NCBI RefSeq assembly: GCF_028607085.1
Contig: NZ_CP117411.1
Location: 1,922,001 to 1,986,000 of the forward strand
Origin: Sphingomonas naphthae
GTDB lineage: Bacteria; Pseudomonadota; Alphaproteobacteria; Sphingomonadales; Sphingomonadaceae
Length of the DNA: 64,000 bases
Direction: 5' to 3'
Under the pieces are notes generated by a model. That model was given only the letters and a program-made list of their open reading frames with translations. It did not search any database and was not told the DNA's origin. Both the position numbers and the translations under genes were made by a program. Shown one piece after another: positions 1 to 9,335 of the stretch. Positions within the stretch are counted from its first letter, which is position 1. Each line of letters starts with the position of its first letter.

Positions 1-893
1 ACGAGCGCCCCCGCCCCCGCCGCGATCACCGGCAAAGGCCATCGCAGCGCGAGGGTGGGCGACAGCGCCAGCAGCCGTAGCGCCAGCAGCATCGCCGCGC
101 CGACCGCCGCCGTGACGTGCAGGCCGCTGATCGACAGGAGGTGGGCGAGGCCCGAGCGGCGCATCGCCTCGCCATCCTGTTGCCGGATGGCGCCGACGTC
201 GCCGGTGACGAAGGCGGCGGCGATCCCGCCCGCCGCGCCGCCGACGCGGGCGACGATATGCGCCGTCAGCCGCTGGCGCCACGCGGCCAGCCGGTCGCGC
301 CAGCGTTCCGGCGAGGGGGCGGTGATCGTGACACGCCCCAGCGCGCGGCCGGTGGCGCCGAGGCCCTTGAACCACGCCACCCGCGCGAAATCATAGGCGC
401 CGGGCAGAGAGGCGGTGGGCGGCGGGAGCAGCCGGGCGCGCAGCGACACGCGGGTGCCGGCGACGATCCCGGCGGGCAGATCGCGATCGGCCACATTCAC
501 CCGGATGCGCGGCGGCAGATCGCCCGTCGGCGCCAGGGTCAGCCGGGTTATGCCATCGGCCGGGCGCGGCTCGACCGCCTCGACCTGGCCCTCGAAGGTC
601 GCGACCGTCACGCGCGGCAGGATCGGCGCGGCGACCCGCTCGGCGCGCCACCAGACGATGCCGCAGCCGAGAGCCGTCGCCACCGCGAACAGGCCGATCG
701 CCGGCCCCAGCCGCCCGCCCCGCCCCAGCGCGAAGGCCAACCCGCCCACGCCCGCCGCCGCGAGCATGGCGATCGTCCACCCGTCGCGCGTGGGCAGCAG
801 GAACCACAGCGCGATGCCGAGCCCGAGGCCGACCGGCAGCCACAGCGCGAGTTGATCGCGCTCGGCATCCAGCCACGCTTCCATCGCGGACAT
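1..893 (-). CDS. comEC: ComEC/Rec2-family competence protein, N-terminal part (runs off the window)
   Basis: This is a minus-strand frame with no stop that leaves the window at base 1, so only about 297 N-terminal residues are visible. The start is an ATG at 893 (MSAMEAW...); a second in-frame ATG lies at 884, and the frame stays open further upstream with non-ATG alternatives. The visible part has two or three early hydrophobic segments, an OB-like DUF4131 region and then the hallmark ComEC motif LAHLLSISGLHVTA around residues 250-265. ComEC forms the inner-membrane channel that imports single-stranded DNA during natural transformation. It is divergent from gltX. The family assignment is firm; whether the organism is competent cannot be told from here. 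Confidence 0.88.
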   Translation of the reverse strand, partial: MSAMEAWLDAERDQLALWLPVGLGLGIALWFLLPTRDGWTIAMLAAAGVGGLAFALGRGGRLGPAIGLFAVATALGCGIVWWRAERVAAPILPRVTVATFEGQVEAVEPRPADGITRLTLAPTGDLPPRIRVNVADRDLPAGIVAGTRVSLRARLLPPPTASLPGAYDFARVAWFKGLGATGRALGRVTITAPSPERWRDRLAAWRQRLTAHIVARVGGAAGGIAAAFVTGDVGAIRQQDGEAMRRSGLAHLLSISGLHVTAAVGAAMLLALRLLALSPTLALRWPLPVIAAGAGAL

Positions 894-1021
894 CGCGGAG
901 GGAATATCGCCCAAGCGGCGCCAAAGCCGTATCGCGCCGGTTTGAAGGGCCGGGATCGCTATGCTAGGGGCGCTGCCATCCTGCCGGGCCATGTCGCCCC
1001 TATCCTTGGGAGAAGCCGCCA

Positions 1022-2473
1022 GTGGGCGCAAGTATCGATGCTCCGGGGGGCACCGCCTCCACGGGCGCCGTCGTCACCCGTTTCGCGCCGTCGCCGACCG
1101 GTTATCTCCATATCGGCGGCGCGCGCACCGCGCTGTTCAACTGGCTGTTCGCTCGCCACCACGGCGGCAATTTCCTGCTGCGGATCGAGGATACCGATCG
1201 CGCGCGATCGACCGACGCCGCGATCGACGCCATCTTCGACGGGCTCGGCTGGCTGGGCCTCGGTGGGGACGAGGAACCCGTGTTCCAGTTCGCCCGCGCC
1301 GCGCGCCATGCCGAGGTCGCCGCGCAGATGCTGGCCAGCGGCCACGCCTATCGCTGCTATGCGACGGCCGAGGAGCTGACCGAGATGCGCGAGCAGCAGA
1401 AGGCCGCCAAGCAGCCGCTGCGCTACGACGGCCGCTGGCGCGATCGCGTGGCCGGGCCCGAGCAGGAGGGCAAGCCCTTCGTCGTGCGCCTGCGCGCCGA
1501 CCAGACCGGCGCCACCACGATCGAGGATCAGGTGCAGGGTTCGGTGACGGTGCAGAATGCCGAGCTGGACGACATGGTCCTGCTCCGCTCCGATGGCACA
1601 CCCACCTATATGCTGGCGGTGGTGGTGGACGATCACGATATGGGCGTGACCCATGTGATCCGGGGCGACGACCATCTTAACAACGCCTTCCGCCAGCTCG
1701 GCATCATCCGCGCGATGAACTGGCCCGAGCCGGTCTATGCGCATATCCCGCTGATCCACGGGGCCGATGGCGCCAAGCTCTCCAAGCGCCACGGGGCGCT
1801 GGGGGTGGACGCCTATCGCGACGAGATGGGGATGCTGCCCGAGGCGGTCTCCAACTATCTCCTGCGGCTCGGCTGGGGCCATGGCGACGACGAGTTCATC
1901 TCCACCGAGGATGCGATCCGCTGGTTCGATCTGGCCGGCGTCGGCCGCTCCCCATCCCGCTTCGACATCAAGAAGCTGGAGAATATGAACGGCCACTACA
2001 TCCGGGAGGCGGACGATGCCCGACTGGCCGAGCTGATCGGGTCGCGCGTGGCCACCGACGCGGGCCGCGTGCTTGCCGAGTCCGATCATGATCTTCTGCG
2101 CCGCAGCATCCCGCACCTGAAGGTAAGGGCCAAGGATTTGAAGGAGTTGGCGGACGGCGCCGCCTTCCTGTTCCGCACCCGCCCCCTGCCCATGGACGAG
2201 AAGGCATCCGCCCTGCTAGACGCATCCGCGATCGCGCTTCTCGCGAATGCGGAAAGCGCGCTCTCGGCGGTCGAAGACTGGAGCGCGCCCGCGCTCGAGA
2301 CGGCGATCCGGCCGGTGGCGGAGGCGGCGGGGATCGGTCTCGGCAAGGTGGCGCAGCCGCTCCGCGCGGCGCTCACCGGCCGGACGACGTCTCCGGGAAT
2401 TTTCGACGTGCTGGCGCTGCTCGGTCGCGAGGAGAGCCTGGCCCGGCTGGGTGACTGGACCGGGCGCGCCTGA
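1022..2473 (+). CDS. gltX: Glutamyl-tRNA synthetase
   Basis: Class I aminoacyl-tRNA synthetase that charges tRNA-Glu (and, where GatCAB operates, possibly tRNA-Gln) with glutamate. The protein has 483 residues, normal for bacterial GltX. The signature [15 protein letters not shown] (HIGH-type motif at residues 30-33) and the KLSKR motif (about 252-256) are both present, as is the C-terminal helical anticodon-binding region. The start is a GTG at 1022 with a purine-rich GGGAGA about 10 bases upstream; the first 14 residues precede the conserved core, so a slightly later start is possible. It is followed after 30 bases by gltA, and comEC diverges from it. Confidence 0.96.
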   Translation: MGASIDAPGGTASTGAVVTRFAPSPTGYLHIGGARTALFNWLFARHHGGNFLLRIEDTDRARSTDAAIDAIFDGLGWLGLGGDEEPVFQFARAARHAEVAAQMLASGHAYRCYATAEELTEMREQQKAAKQPLRYDGRWRDRVAGPEQEGKPFVVRLRADQTGATTIEDQVQGSVTVQNAELDDMVLLRSDGTPTYMLAVVVDDHDMGVTHVIRGDDHLNNAFRQLGIIRAMNWPEPVYAHIPLIHGADGAKLSKRHGALGVDAYRDEMGMLPEAVSNYLLRLGWGHGDDEFISTEDAIRWFDLAGVGRSPSRFDIKKLENMNGHYIREADDARLAELIGSRVATDAGRVLAESDHDLLRRSIPHLKVRAKDLKELADGAAFLFRTRPLPMDEKASALLDASAIALLANAESALSAVEDWSAPALETAIRPVAEAAGIGLGKVAQPLRAALTGRTTSPGIFDVLALLGREESLARLGDWTGRA

Positions 2474-2503
2474 AGGATAATCAAGACACAAGGAGTTCTG
2501 CCG

Positions 2504-3790
2504 GTGAGTGACAAGAGCGCGACGCTGGGGTTCGAGGACAAGACCCTGACCTATCCGGTGCTGTCCGGGTCGACCGGCCCGGACGTGATCGACATCCGCA
2601 AGCTGTATGGCCAGACCGGCGCCTTCACCTATGATCCCGGCTTCACCTCCACGGCGAGCTGCTGGTCCAAGATCACCTATATCGACGGCGACGCCGGCGT
2701 GCTGCTGCATCGCGGCTATCCGATCGACCAGCTGGCCGAACAGTCGAGCTTCATGGAGGTCGCCTACCTCCTCCTCAACGGCGAGCTGCCGGGCCAGGAC
2801 GAGCTGAATACGTTCAGCACCACGATCAGCCGCCACACGATGGTGCATGAGCAGCTGGCCGCCTTCTTCCGCGGTTTCCGCCGGGACGCCCACCCGATGG
2901 CGATCCTGTGCGGCGTGGTCGGCGCGCTCTCGGCCTTCTATCATGATTCGACCGACATCACCGATCCCAAGCAGCGGCTGATCGCCAGCCACCGCCTGAT
3001 CGCCAAGATCCCGACGATCGCGGCGATGGCCTATAAATATTCGGTCGGCCAGCCGTTCGTCTATCCGGACAACAAGCTGAGCTACACCGCCAACTTCCTG
3101 AAGATGACCTTCTCGGTGCCCGCCGAGGAATATGAGCCCGATCCCGTCGTGGTCGACGCGATGGACAAGATCTTCATCCTCCACGCCGATCACGAGCAGA
3201 ATGCGTCCACCTCGACCGTGCGCCTCGCCGGTTCGTCGGGCGCGAACCCGTTCGCCTGCATCGCGGCCGGCATCGCCTGTCTGTGGGGCCCGGCGCATGG
3301 CGGCGCCAACGAGGCGGCGCTCAACATGCTGCGCGAGATCGGCACGCCCGATCGCATCCCGGAATATATCGCCCGCGCCAAGAACAAGGACGATCCGTTC
3401 CGCCTGATGGGCTTCGGCCACCGCGTCTACAAGAACTTCGATCCGCGCGCGAAGGTGCTGTCGAAGGCGGCGGCCGACGTGCTCGACAAGCTCGGCATCA
3501 GCGATCCGGTGCTGGATACCGCGCGCGAACTGGAGCAGATCGCGCTGAAGGATCAATATTTCATCGACAAGAAGCTCTACCCCAACGTGGACTTCTATTC
3601 GGGCGTGATCCTGTCGGCGATCGGCTTCCCGACCGAGATGTTCACCGTGCTGTTCGCGCTGGCCCGCACCGTCGGCTGGGTCGCCCAGTGGAACGAGATG
3701 ATCTCGGACCCCGAGCAGAAGATCGGCCGCCCGCGCCAGCTCTACACCGGCGCCACCCAGCGCGATTACGTGCCGGTCGCCAGCCGCTGA
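2504..3790 (+). CDS. gltA: Citrate synthase (type II, hexameric type)
   Basis: Condenses oxaloacetate and acetyl-CoA to citrate, the entry step of the TCA cycle. The 428 residues match Gram-negative GltA. The family motifs are visible: [20 protein letters not shown] and [13 protein letters not shown] with the catalytic histidine at about 306, plus the substrate-binding region [17 protein letters not shown]. The start is a GTG at 2504 with a well-placed AGGAG (2491-2495). The gene is 30 bases behind gltX and ends just before a strong hairpin terminator, so gltX-gltA probably share a transcript. Confidence 0.97.
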   Translation: MSDKSATLGFEDKTLTYPVLSGSTGPDVIDIRKLYGQTGAFTYDPGFTSTASCWSKITYIDGDAGVLLHRGYPIDQLAEQSSFMEVAYLLLNGELPGQDELNTFSTTISRHTMVHEQLAAFFRGFRRDAHPMAILCGVVGALSAFYHDSTDITDPKQRLIASHRLIAKIPTIAAMAYKYSVGQPFVYPDNKLSYTANFLKMTFSVPAEEYEPDPVVVDAMDKIFILHADHEQNASTSTVRLAGSSGANPFACIAAGIACLWGPAHGGANEAALNMLREIGTPDRIPEYIARAKNKDDPFRLMGFGHRVYKNFDPRAKVLSKAAADVLDKLGISDPVLDTARELEQIALKDQYFIDKKLYPNVDFYSGVILSAIGFPTEMFTVLFALARTVGWVAQWNEMISDPEQKIGRPRQLYTGATQRDYVPVASR

Positions 3791-3818
3791 GGCGGGGTTA
3801 GCGACAGGTTTGACGAAG

Positions 3819-3856
3819 CGCCGTCCCGGTTCGCACCGGGGCGGCGTTTTCGTTTT
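3819..3856 (+). terminator. Rho-independent terminator of gltX-gltA
   Basis: A 12-bp stem (CGCCG-T-CCCGGT pairing with ACCGGG-G-CGGCG, one G-T pair) closes a TCGC tetraloop at 3831-3834 and is followed by TTTTCGTTTT. It lies 28 bases after the gltA stop. This is a textbook intrinsic terminator. Confidence 0.92.
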
Positions 3857-3959
3857 GAGAGCGGGAGCGCGCCGACACCGCAACATTCACATCGTCAGTG
3901 CGGATATGCTCTTGGGTCCACCGCCCCGCCCCTTGGGCCGATGGATGCGCCGAGGGCTG

Positions 3960-3980
3960 ATGCCGGAACAAGCCCGGCAT
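3960..3980. repeat. Short palindromic intergenic repeat (ATGCCGG-N7-CCGGCAT)
   Basis: A perfect 7-bp inverted repeat around the loop aacaagc, followed by GACGGCATGACG. The phrase 'ATGCCGG aacaagc CCGGCAT GACG' is of the kind dispersed between genes in sphingomonads, but only one copy is in this window. The rest of 3857-4055 holds nothing else that I recognise. Confidence 0.55.
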
Positions 3981-4055
3981 GACGGCATGACGGGTTCGCC
4001 CCACTAGCGGCCATTCCAATCGCGGCTATCATTCGGCCAAAACCGGGAGGGCTGC

Positions 4056-4622
4056 ATGTTCGGCTGGCTGAAAAGAACGAGGCGACACTCACTTTCGCGC
4101 CGCGCGCAAAAGCCGCCGATCGACCCGGCGCTGTTTGAGCAGGAAGGCACGATCCTATACGAGGCTCTCAGCATTTACTGGGCTTCGTCTAACCCAGACA
4201 CCTATACGCGTCATAATGCGGGCGTGGAGATAGAAGCATTGGAGGAGCGGTATTCGCTCCAACTGCCGGACGATTTCCGAGCCTATCTGGTCTGTGCCGC
4301 GCCGAGCGTCACATTCATGGATGACATTGGCACGCAGTGGTGGGCACTGAGTGAAATCAAGTCCATATCAGACGAATGCCCCAACGGGCCGCCGGGTCGA
4401 ATCAATCCCGAGATCGAACAGGAGATAGACGCTTACCTTATATTCTCTGACTATCTGATCTGGTGCTACGCTTGGGCGATTTGCTGTTCTAATGGGCCAA
4501 ATCGGGGAAAGGTCGCCTTGATCGGCGGTCTTCCAGATGCTTTTATCGCCGATAGCTTCCGAGACTTCCTGCGACTCGCGCTGGCCGATGATCTGGCGAT
4601 TCATCAAGGCCCCAGCAAGTAA
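4056..4622 (+). CDS. SMI1/KNR4 (SUKH) family protein, orphan immunity-like
   Basis: A 188-residue cytoplasmic protein. The run IEALEERYSLQLPDDFRAYL (residues ~67-86) is the N-terminal SUKH signature, in which a bulky residue inside LPxxFxxYL packs the core. The tryptophan-rich middle (TQWWAL) and IFSDYLIWCYAWAI fit the rest of the fold. SUKH proteins are typically immunity proteins of contact-dependent or polymorphic toxin systems; some are housekeeping regulators. No toxin, Rhs, CDI or T6SS gene is nearby. Base composition is visibly less GC-rich than the flanks (codons such as ATA, TTA, TCT), which suggests acquisition. The start ATG at 4056 has GGGAGG about 7 bases upstream. The family is likely right; the immunity role is inference. 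Confidence 0.75.
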   Translation: MFGWLKRTRRHSLSRRAQKPPIDPALFEQEGTILYEALSIYWASSNPDTYTRHNAGVEIEALEERYSLQLPDDFRAYLVCAAPSVTFMDDIGTQWWALSEIKSISDECPNGPPGRINPEIEQEIDAYLIFSDYLIWCYAWAICCSNGPNRGKVALIGGLPDAFIADSFRDFLRLALADDLAIHQGPSK

Positions 4623-4694
4623 GGGAACACGGGAGCATGGGTTATTGATATCCGCTAACCACCAATCCCGGCCGTTCAGCTTTCTACCTGAGCC

Positions 4695-5927
4695 CTACCG
4701 CCCCGCCAGCGCAATGATCCGCCGCTGCGCCCAGCCGAACGAACCCAGCGCATAGGCTGCCATCGCGCCCAGCCCGCCGCCCCACAGCCCGACGATTCCG
4801 AACGGCAGCGCCACCCACAGCAAACCATCGAGCGACGCGCACCACGGCGGCGAGGCCCGTTCCCCGAGCCGGGCGAGGATCGCGCGGGCGCTGGCGAGCG
4901 CGCCCATGCCGGCCGGCACGAGCAGGCCGAGCAGCCACCAGCCCCATTGACCGCCGCGCGCGAGGCCGATTGTCAGCGCGACCAGCGCCAATACCGCGAA
5001 CAGCCCGCGCGCCACCTCGAACCAGCGGCGGCCGCGAATTTCGCCCGCGCGGATCAGGGCGAGGCGGTCGGCGAGCGAGGCGGTCGGACCGGACAGGAGG
5101 AGCGCCACCAGCCCGGCGAGCGGCAGCGCGTGGGTCGCGACCGCGCCGATGCCGGCCAGCAGCGCCGAACCGGCGGCCAGCCACCACGGATCGATCTGGC
5201 GGCGGAAGAGCGGCGGCAGCAGCGCTTCCTCGATCAGCGGATAGACTTTCAGCGCCGGCCAGTCCTGCCCCAGCCCGCGCGTGCCGGAAACGAGGCGGCG
5301 CTCGATGCCCGCCAGCCCGTGCGGCGCCTGCGCGAACACCGGCAGGCCATCCTCGCCATCCTCCGCGATCGGAATACGGGTGGCATCGCGCTGGACGGCG
5401 CGGCGCAGCAGCACCGACAGCGGATCCCATTCGCCGACCATCTCGGCCGTCTCGCGCAGCAGCGCGCCATCGAGCAGCGCGACGCCCGCCCAGCGCACGG
5501 AGGCGTCGATCCGCTCGAACAGGTCGCGACCGGGGATGTCGGCCACGGTGAGCAGCGCCGGCGGCGGCGCGGCGACGATGGCGGCCAGCGCGGCCTGCGC
5601 GGCGAGGCAGCCGTCGGCGATGACCAGCACGGGTTCGTCGGGGTGGAGCCGGTCGGCGGCATCGGTGATGCTGGTGGCGATGTCTGTCGGCAGGCCGTCG
5701 CGCCGCAGCCGCTGGGCGATGGCGAGCAGATCGGGATGGGCGGTATCGGCGAGCAGGATCAGCCGCTCGGCCCCGGCACGACGGGCGCGGCGGGCCTGAT
5801 GCTCGAGCACGCTGGCGCCGGCGAAGGCGCGCGAGGCCGCCAGCACCCCCTCCCCTCCCGGCGCGGTCTCGAAAACGGCGATGAGCGCGGCGAGGGAGAC
5901 CACTCGCGAACCGGCAGGCTGGGGCAT
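4695..5927 (-). CDS. Uncharacterised protein: nucleotidyltransferase-like N-terminus plus membrane C-terminus
   Basis: 410 residues from the ATG at 5927 (MPQPAGSRVVSL); the frame is open further upstream but lacks protein-like character there. Residues ~30-200 look like a GT-A/NTP-transferase fold (hydrophobic strands in ERLILLADTAH and PVLVIADGCLA). The C-terminal half has about five hydrophobic segments. The order resembles bifunctional inositol-phosphate cytidylyltransferase/phosphatidyltransferases. However, the catalytic CDP-alcohol motif DxxDGxxAR is not visible: the matching region reads SGPTASLADRLALIR. It diverges from the coiled-coil membrane protein at 6085 with 157 bases between the starts. 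Function unknown; a pseudo-enzyme or regulatory role is possible. Confidence 0.7.
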   Translation of the reverse strand: MPQPAGSRVVSLAALIAVFETAPGGEGVLAASRAFAGASVLEHQARRARRAGAERLILLADTAHPDLLAIAQRLRRDGLPTDIATSITDAADRLHPDEPVLVIADGCLAAQAALAAIVAAPPPALLTVADIPGRDLFERIDASVRWAGVALLDGALLRETAEMVGEWDPLSVLLRRAVQRDATRIPIAEDGEDGLPVFAQAPHGLAGIERRLVSGTRGLGQDWPALKVYPLIEEALLPPLFRRQIDPWWLAAGSALLAGIGAVATHALPLAGLVALLLSGPTASLADRLALIRAGEIRGRRWFEVARGLFAVLALVALTIGLARGGQWGWWLLGLLVPAGMGALASARAILARLGERASPPWCASLDGLLWVALPFGIVGLWGGGLGAMAAYALGSFGWAQRRIIALAGR

Positions 5928-6084
5928 CGGGCGAGGATAGGCATGGCAGCGGGGCGATGCAAAGGGCGCTTTTGTGGCGCGCCTGTCGGCGCGCGGGGCG
6001 GCACCAGCCCCTCGCTCTTTCGCGAGGGTCGGCAACGATTCCTTACCGCTTTCGCCCGGCCTGAAAGCTGATAAGGTTCGGCGC

Positions 6085-8688
6085 ATGAGCATGGGGGCAC
6101 GGAACATGGGGTCGCGGATCAGGCCCGAGCGGGCGATCGAGCCCGAGGCGGACGGCCAGGGGGACGATAGCGTCCTGTCGCCGGCGATCGAGGCTGCGCA
6201 GATCGCGGGCGACGATCGCAACGCGCATCGCGATATCGCGGATGCCGCCGCCTACGAGCCGATCGAGCCCCTTGCCGCGCCCGAGGAAGCCGCCTTCACC
6301 GCCCCCGAGGCGACCAGCCGCTCGGTGTGGCGCGAGACCGTGCCGACGATCGTGCTGGGCGCGCTCGGCATCGCCTGGGTCGCGGCCGTCGCGGTCGCGC
6401 TGTCGGGTGAGACCGGGCCGATCGGCCTGCTGCGAATCACCACCTGGATCGGCGTCGGCGCGGCGCCGCTCGCATTGCTCGGCATCCTGTGGCTGGTGAT
6501 CGCCACCGGCGGGCGCGGCGAATCGCGGCGCTATGGCCGGGTGTCGCGCGCGATGCGGGTCGATTCGGAAAATCTGGTCGGCGTGCTGGGCATCGTCACT
6601 CGCCGGCTGGAGGAAAGCCGCGCGCTGATCGCCGCGCAATCCGCGCAGCTCGAACAGCTGGGCGCGGGCGCGGCCGGCCGCTTCGCCGCCGCCAGCGAGA
6701 CGATGCGTCGCGATTCGAGCGAGTTCCAGCGTCTCGTTACCATGCTGGAGGGCACCGGCGCGGGCGCGCGCGACGACATCAAGGCGCTGATGAGCGACCT
6801 GCCCGCCGCCGACGACCATGCCCGCCGCATCGCCCAGACGCTGCGCACCGCCGGCATCACCGCGCAAGATCAGGTCGAGGCGCTGGAGAAGCAGCTCTCG
6901 GCCATCGCCGAAGCAGCGCACATGGCCGACATGCAGGTCAATTCATCCGCCGACAGGCTGACCGCGCAACTCGGCCATCTCGCCAGCAACGGCACGCAGA
7001 CGGTGCGCCGGATCGAGGAGGTGGCGCTTGGGCTGGATCGCACCATCGCCCATTCGCTGGAAACCGCCGGCAGCGCGATCGACGTGACCCGCCACGGCAT
7101 CGCCGAACAGGCCGCCGCGCTCACCGCTCTGGCCGAACAGGCGCGCGCCGCGCTGGAGCGTGCCGGCACCGACCAGACCGCCGCGCTCAGCCGCCGGCTC
7201 GACGAGATCACCGGCCGGCTCGATGCCTTCGTCCATCGCCTCGCGGGGCAGGACGCGGCCTCGCTCAGCCTGGTCAGCAATCTGGAAGCCGCGATCGACC
7301 GGATCGAGGAGCGCTTCTCGACGCTCGGCACGTCGGGCGCCGAACAGACCGCCGATCTGGCGGAATCTTTGGTGGCGCTGGCCGCCCATTCCGACCATGT
7401 CGCCCGCGCGCTCGGCGGCGGGACGGTAGCGGCGGGCACTTTGCTCGATCGCGTCTCGACCGTGCGGCGCGTGCTCGACAGCAACGCGCGCGATCTGGAG
7501 GATACGATCCCGGCGTCACTCTCGCGCCTGCGCCTCCATGCCGAGCGCAGCCTCGCTTCGGTCAGCGCGGCGGCACCGCAGGCCGAGACGCTCGCCAGTC
7601 TCGCCGAAACGACCGCCGGCCGCCTCGCCGAAGTCGCCTCCTCGGTCGAGGCGCAGGGCCGCGCGATCGACGCGCTGGGTTCGGGTGTCGATGAGCGGCT
7701 GGGCGCGGTGCGCGAGCAGGCGCATGCGCTCAACCGCCTGATCGCGGAGACCAGCCAGAGCGCCGAATCGCTCGCCGCCGGCACCACCAGCCGGCTGATG
7801 GACGCGATGATCCGCGTCCGCGAGACGGCCAGCCATGCCGCCGAACAGGCACGCGTGGCGCTCACCAACATCGTGCCCGACGTGGCCGACCAGTTCGGCA
7901 GCGCGGTGGAATCGACCGTCGATCGCGTGCTGGCGGAAAAGACCCGCGCGCATATCGAGGGTGTCGCCTACGCCGCCGACGCGGCGATCGCGGCGGCGGA
8001 CCGCGCCGGCCAGCAACTCCGCACCCAGATCGACGCGATCGAGCGCGCCGGCGGGGCGATGGAGGATCGGCTGTCGAACGCGGGGCAAAGCTCGGCGGAG
8101 CAACTCGCCGCCCGCGTCGCCGCGATCGCGCAGGCAACCGAGGCGATGGAGCGCCGCCTGTCGGAAGCCAGCGAGTCGATGGAGACCCGCCTGACCGAAG
8201 CGAGCGAGGCCACCGCGGAACAGCTCACCAGCCGCATCGCCGCCGTCACCCAGGCGGCCGAGGCGATGGAGGCGCGGGTCAGCGACGCGCGCGAAAGCGC
8301 CGACAAGCAGGACGATCAGGCTTTCTCGCGGCAGGTCGCGCTGCTGGTGGAGTCGCTCAATTCGGCCGCGATCGACGTCGCCAAGATCCTGTCGAACGAC
8401 ATCACCGACACGGCCTGGGCGGCCTATCTGCGCGGCGACCGGGGTGTCTTCACTCGCCGCGCGGTGCGCCTGCTGGATTCGGGCGAGACCCGCGAGATCC
8501 TGCGCGTCTACACCGCCGAGCCGGAATTCCGCGAACAGGTGAACCGCTACATCCACGATTTCGAGGCGATGCTCCGCCGCGTCCTCTCCAGCCGCGATGG
8601 CGGCCCGCTGGGCGTGACGATGCTCTCGTCCGACATGGGCAAGCTGTATGTCGCGCTGGCGCAGGCGATCGAGCGGCTGCGGGTGTGA
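6085..8688 (+). CDS. Large membrane-anchored coiled-coil protein, function unknown
   Basis: 867 residues from ATG 6085 (AAGG about 8 bases upstream; ATG 6106 is a possible alternative). The layout is: a charged N-terminus (1-82), two hydrophobic helices at about 86-104 and 112-136, then some 600 residues of Ala/Glu/Gln/Arg-rich helix typical of coiled coils. Residues ~655-740 hold two or three degenerate repeats of roughly 33 residues (AAxAQAxEAMExRLSEAxES). A distinct non-repetitive C-terminal domain follows (~745-867, including DTAWAAYLRGDRGVFTRRAVRLL). Apolipoprotein-like or chromosome-partition-like matches would be expected from composition alone. No ATPase, HAMP or chemoreceptor signature is seen. 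It diverges from the transferase-like gene at 4695; the conserved-looking ends suggest an envelope or cell-division scaffold, which is inference. Confidence 0.8.
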   Translation: MSMGARNMGSRIRPERAIEPEADGQGDDSVLSPAIEAAQIAGDDRNAHRDIADAAAYEPIEPLAAPEEAAFTAPEATSRSVWRETVPTIVLGALGIAWVAAVAVALSGETGPIGLLRITTWIGVGAAPLALLGILWLVIATGGRGESRRYGRVSRAMRVDSENLVGVLGIVTRRLEESRALIAAQSAQLEQLGAGAAGRFAAASETMRRDSSEFQRLVTMLEGTGAGARDDIKALMSDLPAADDHARRIAQTLRTAGITAQDQVEALEKQLSAIAEAAHMADMQVNSSADRLTAQLGHLASNGTQTVRRIEEVALGLDRTIAHSLETAGSAIDVTRHGIAEQAAALTALAEQARAALERAGTDQTAALSRRLDEITGRLDAFVHRLAGQDAASLSLVSNLEAAIDRIEERFSTLGTSGAEQTADLAESLVALAAHSDHVARALGGGTVAAGTLLDRVSTVRRVLDSNARDLEDTIPASLSRLRLHAERSLASVSAAAPQAETLASLAETTAGRLAEVASSVEAQGRAIDALGSGVDERLGAVREQAHALNRLIAETSQSAESLAAGTTSRLMDAMIRVRETASHAAEQARVALTNIVPDVADQFGSAVESTVDRVLAEKTRAHIEGVAYAADAAIAAADRAGQQLRTQIDAIERAGGAMEDRLSNAGQSSAEQLAARVAAIAQATEAMERRLSEASESMETRLTEASEATAEQLTSRIAAVTQAAEAMEARVSDARESADKQDDQAFSRQVALLVESLNSAAIDVAKILSNDITDTAWAAYLRGDRGVFTRRAVRLLDSGETREILRVYTAEPEFREQVNRYIHDFEAMLRRVLSSRDGGPLGVTMLSSDMGKLYVALAQAIERLRV

Positions 8689-8814
8689 TCTGACGGCAGT
8701 GCGCTTGGTGGTTGCCGAGCGGCCCGAACAGGCGGCCGGCAAACCACATTCGTTGCCCCGGCGGATGCCGGGCCCGCTGGAGATGGCCACTACGTCGCCC
8801 AGAGCCTCCCGAGA

Positions 8815-8832
8815 CCCCGGCCTGCGCCGGGG
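8815..8832. repeat. Palindromic intergenic hairpin (CCCCGGC-CTGC-GCCGGGG)
   Basis: A perfect 7-bp stem with a tetraloop inside GAGACCCCGG...GGGGTGACG. It sits between the convergent ends of the coiled-coil gene and the DoxX-like gene. The form 'gaccccggcctgcgccggggtgacg' looks like a dispersed sphingomonad repeat unit and could also serve as a transcription stop. A further GC-rich imperfect hairpin lies near 8754-8772. Confidence 0.5.
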
Positions 8833-8857
8833 TGACGCCCTTATCTCGGGCGCCCCC

Positions 8858-9259
8858 TCACTCGGCCGCCGGCCGCCTCTCCCACAGCCGCGCGAACACC
8901 GGGCGATAATGCCAGGCCAGCGCCGCCGCCCACAGCGGCCAGATGCTGCCCCACACATATTGATGCGTCAGGAACCAGTGGAACAGCGCGATCACGAAGA
9001 TCGGCGGGCCTAGCAAGATCAAGCCGATCGGCGCCGATCGATCGAACAGCATCGCCACGCCGCCGATCAGCAGTACCGCGATCAGCGAGGGGTTCATGAA
9101 GCCGGTATCGTTTAGCGCGATGGTGAAACGGGCGGCGGCGGGGACGGTTTCGGGCGGGTGCTGGCCGCCGAACTCGATCAGGATCAGGATCGGCGCATAG
9201 ATGAAGAACAGCCCGAACAGGATCCGGGCGACCGTCCAGCCGAGAGCCCCGTAGCGCAT
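8858..9259 (-). CDS. Small DoxX-like integral membrane protein
   Basis: 133 residues with four predicted transmembrane helices: ARILFGLFFIYAPILILIEF, LIAVLLIGGVAMLF, IGLILLGPPIFVIALFHWFL and LWAAALAWHY. Size, helix number and the 'RILFGLFFI' opening fit the DoxX superfamily, whose members are poorly understood inner-membrane proteins sometimes linked to redox stress. The start is ATG 9259. The gene lies between the convergent coiled-coil gene and the flippase on the same strand. Family assignment is moderate; no substrate can be inferred. Confidence 0.65.
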   Translation of the reverse strand: MRYGALGWTVARILFGLFFIYAPILILIEFGGQHPPETVPAAARFTIALNDTGFMNPSLIAVLLIGGVAMLFDRSAPIGLILLGPPIFVIALFHWFLTHQYVWGSIWPLWAAALAWHYRPVFARLWERRPAAE

Positions 9260-9335
9260 GGTGCAGGCTAGGCGCGGATCGTGGCGGAATGCAACGGGAA
9301 TCCGCCAAAAATCCTCACCCCGGCGCAGGCCGTAT

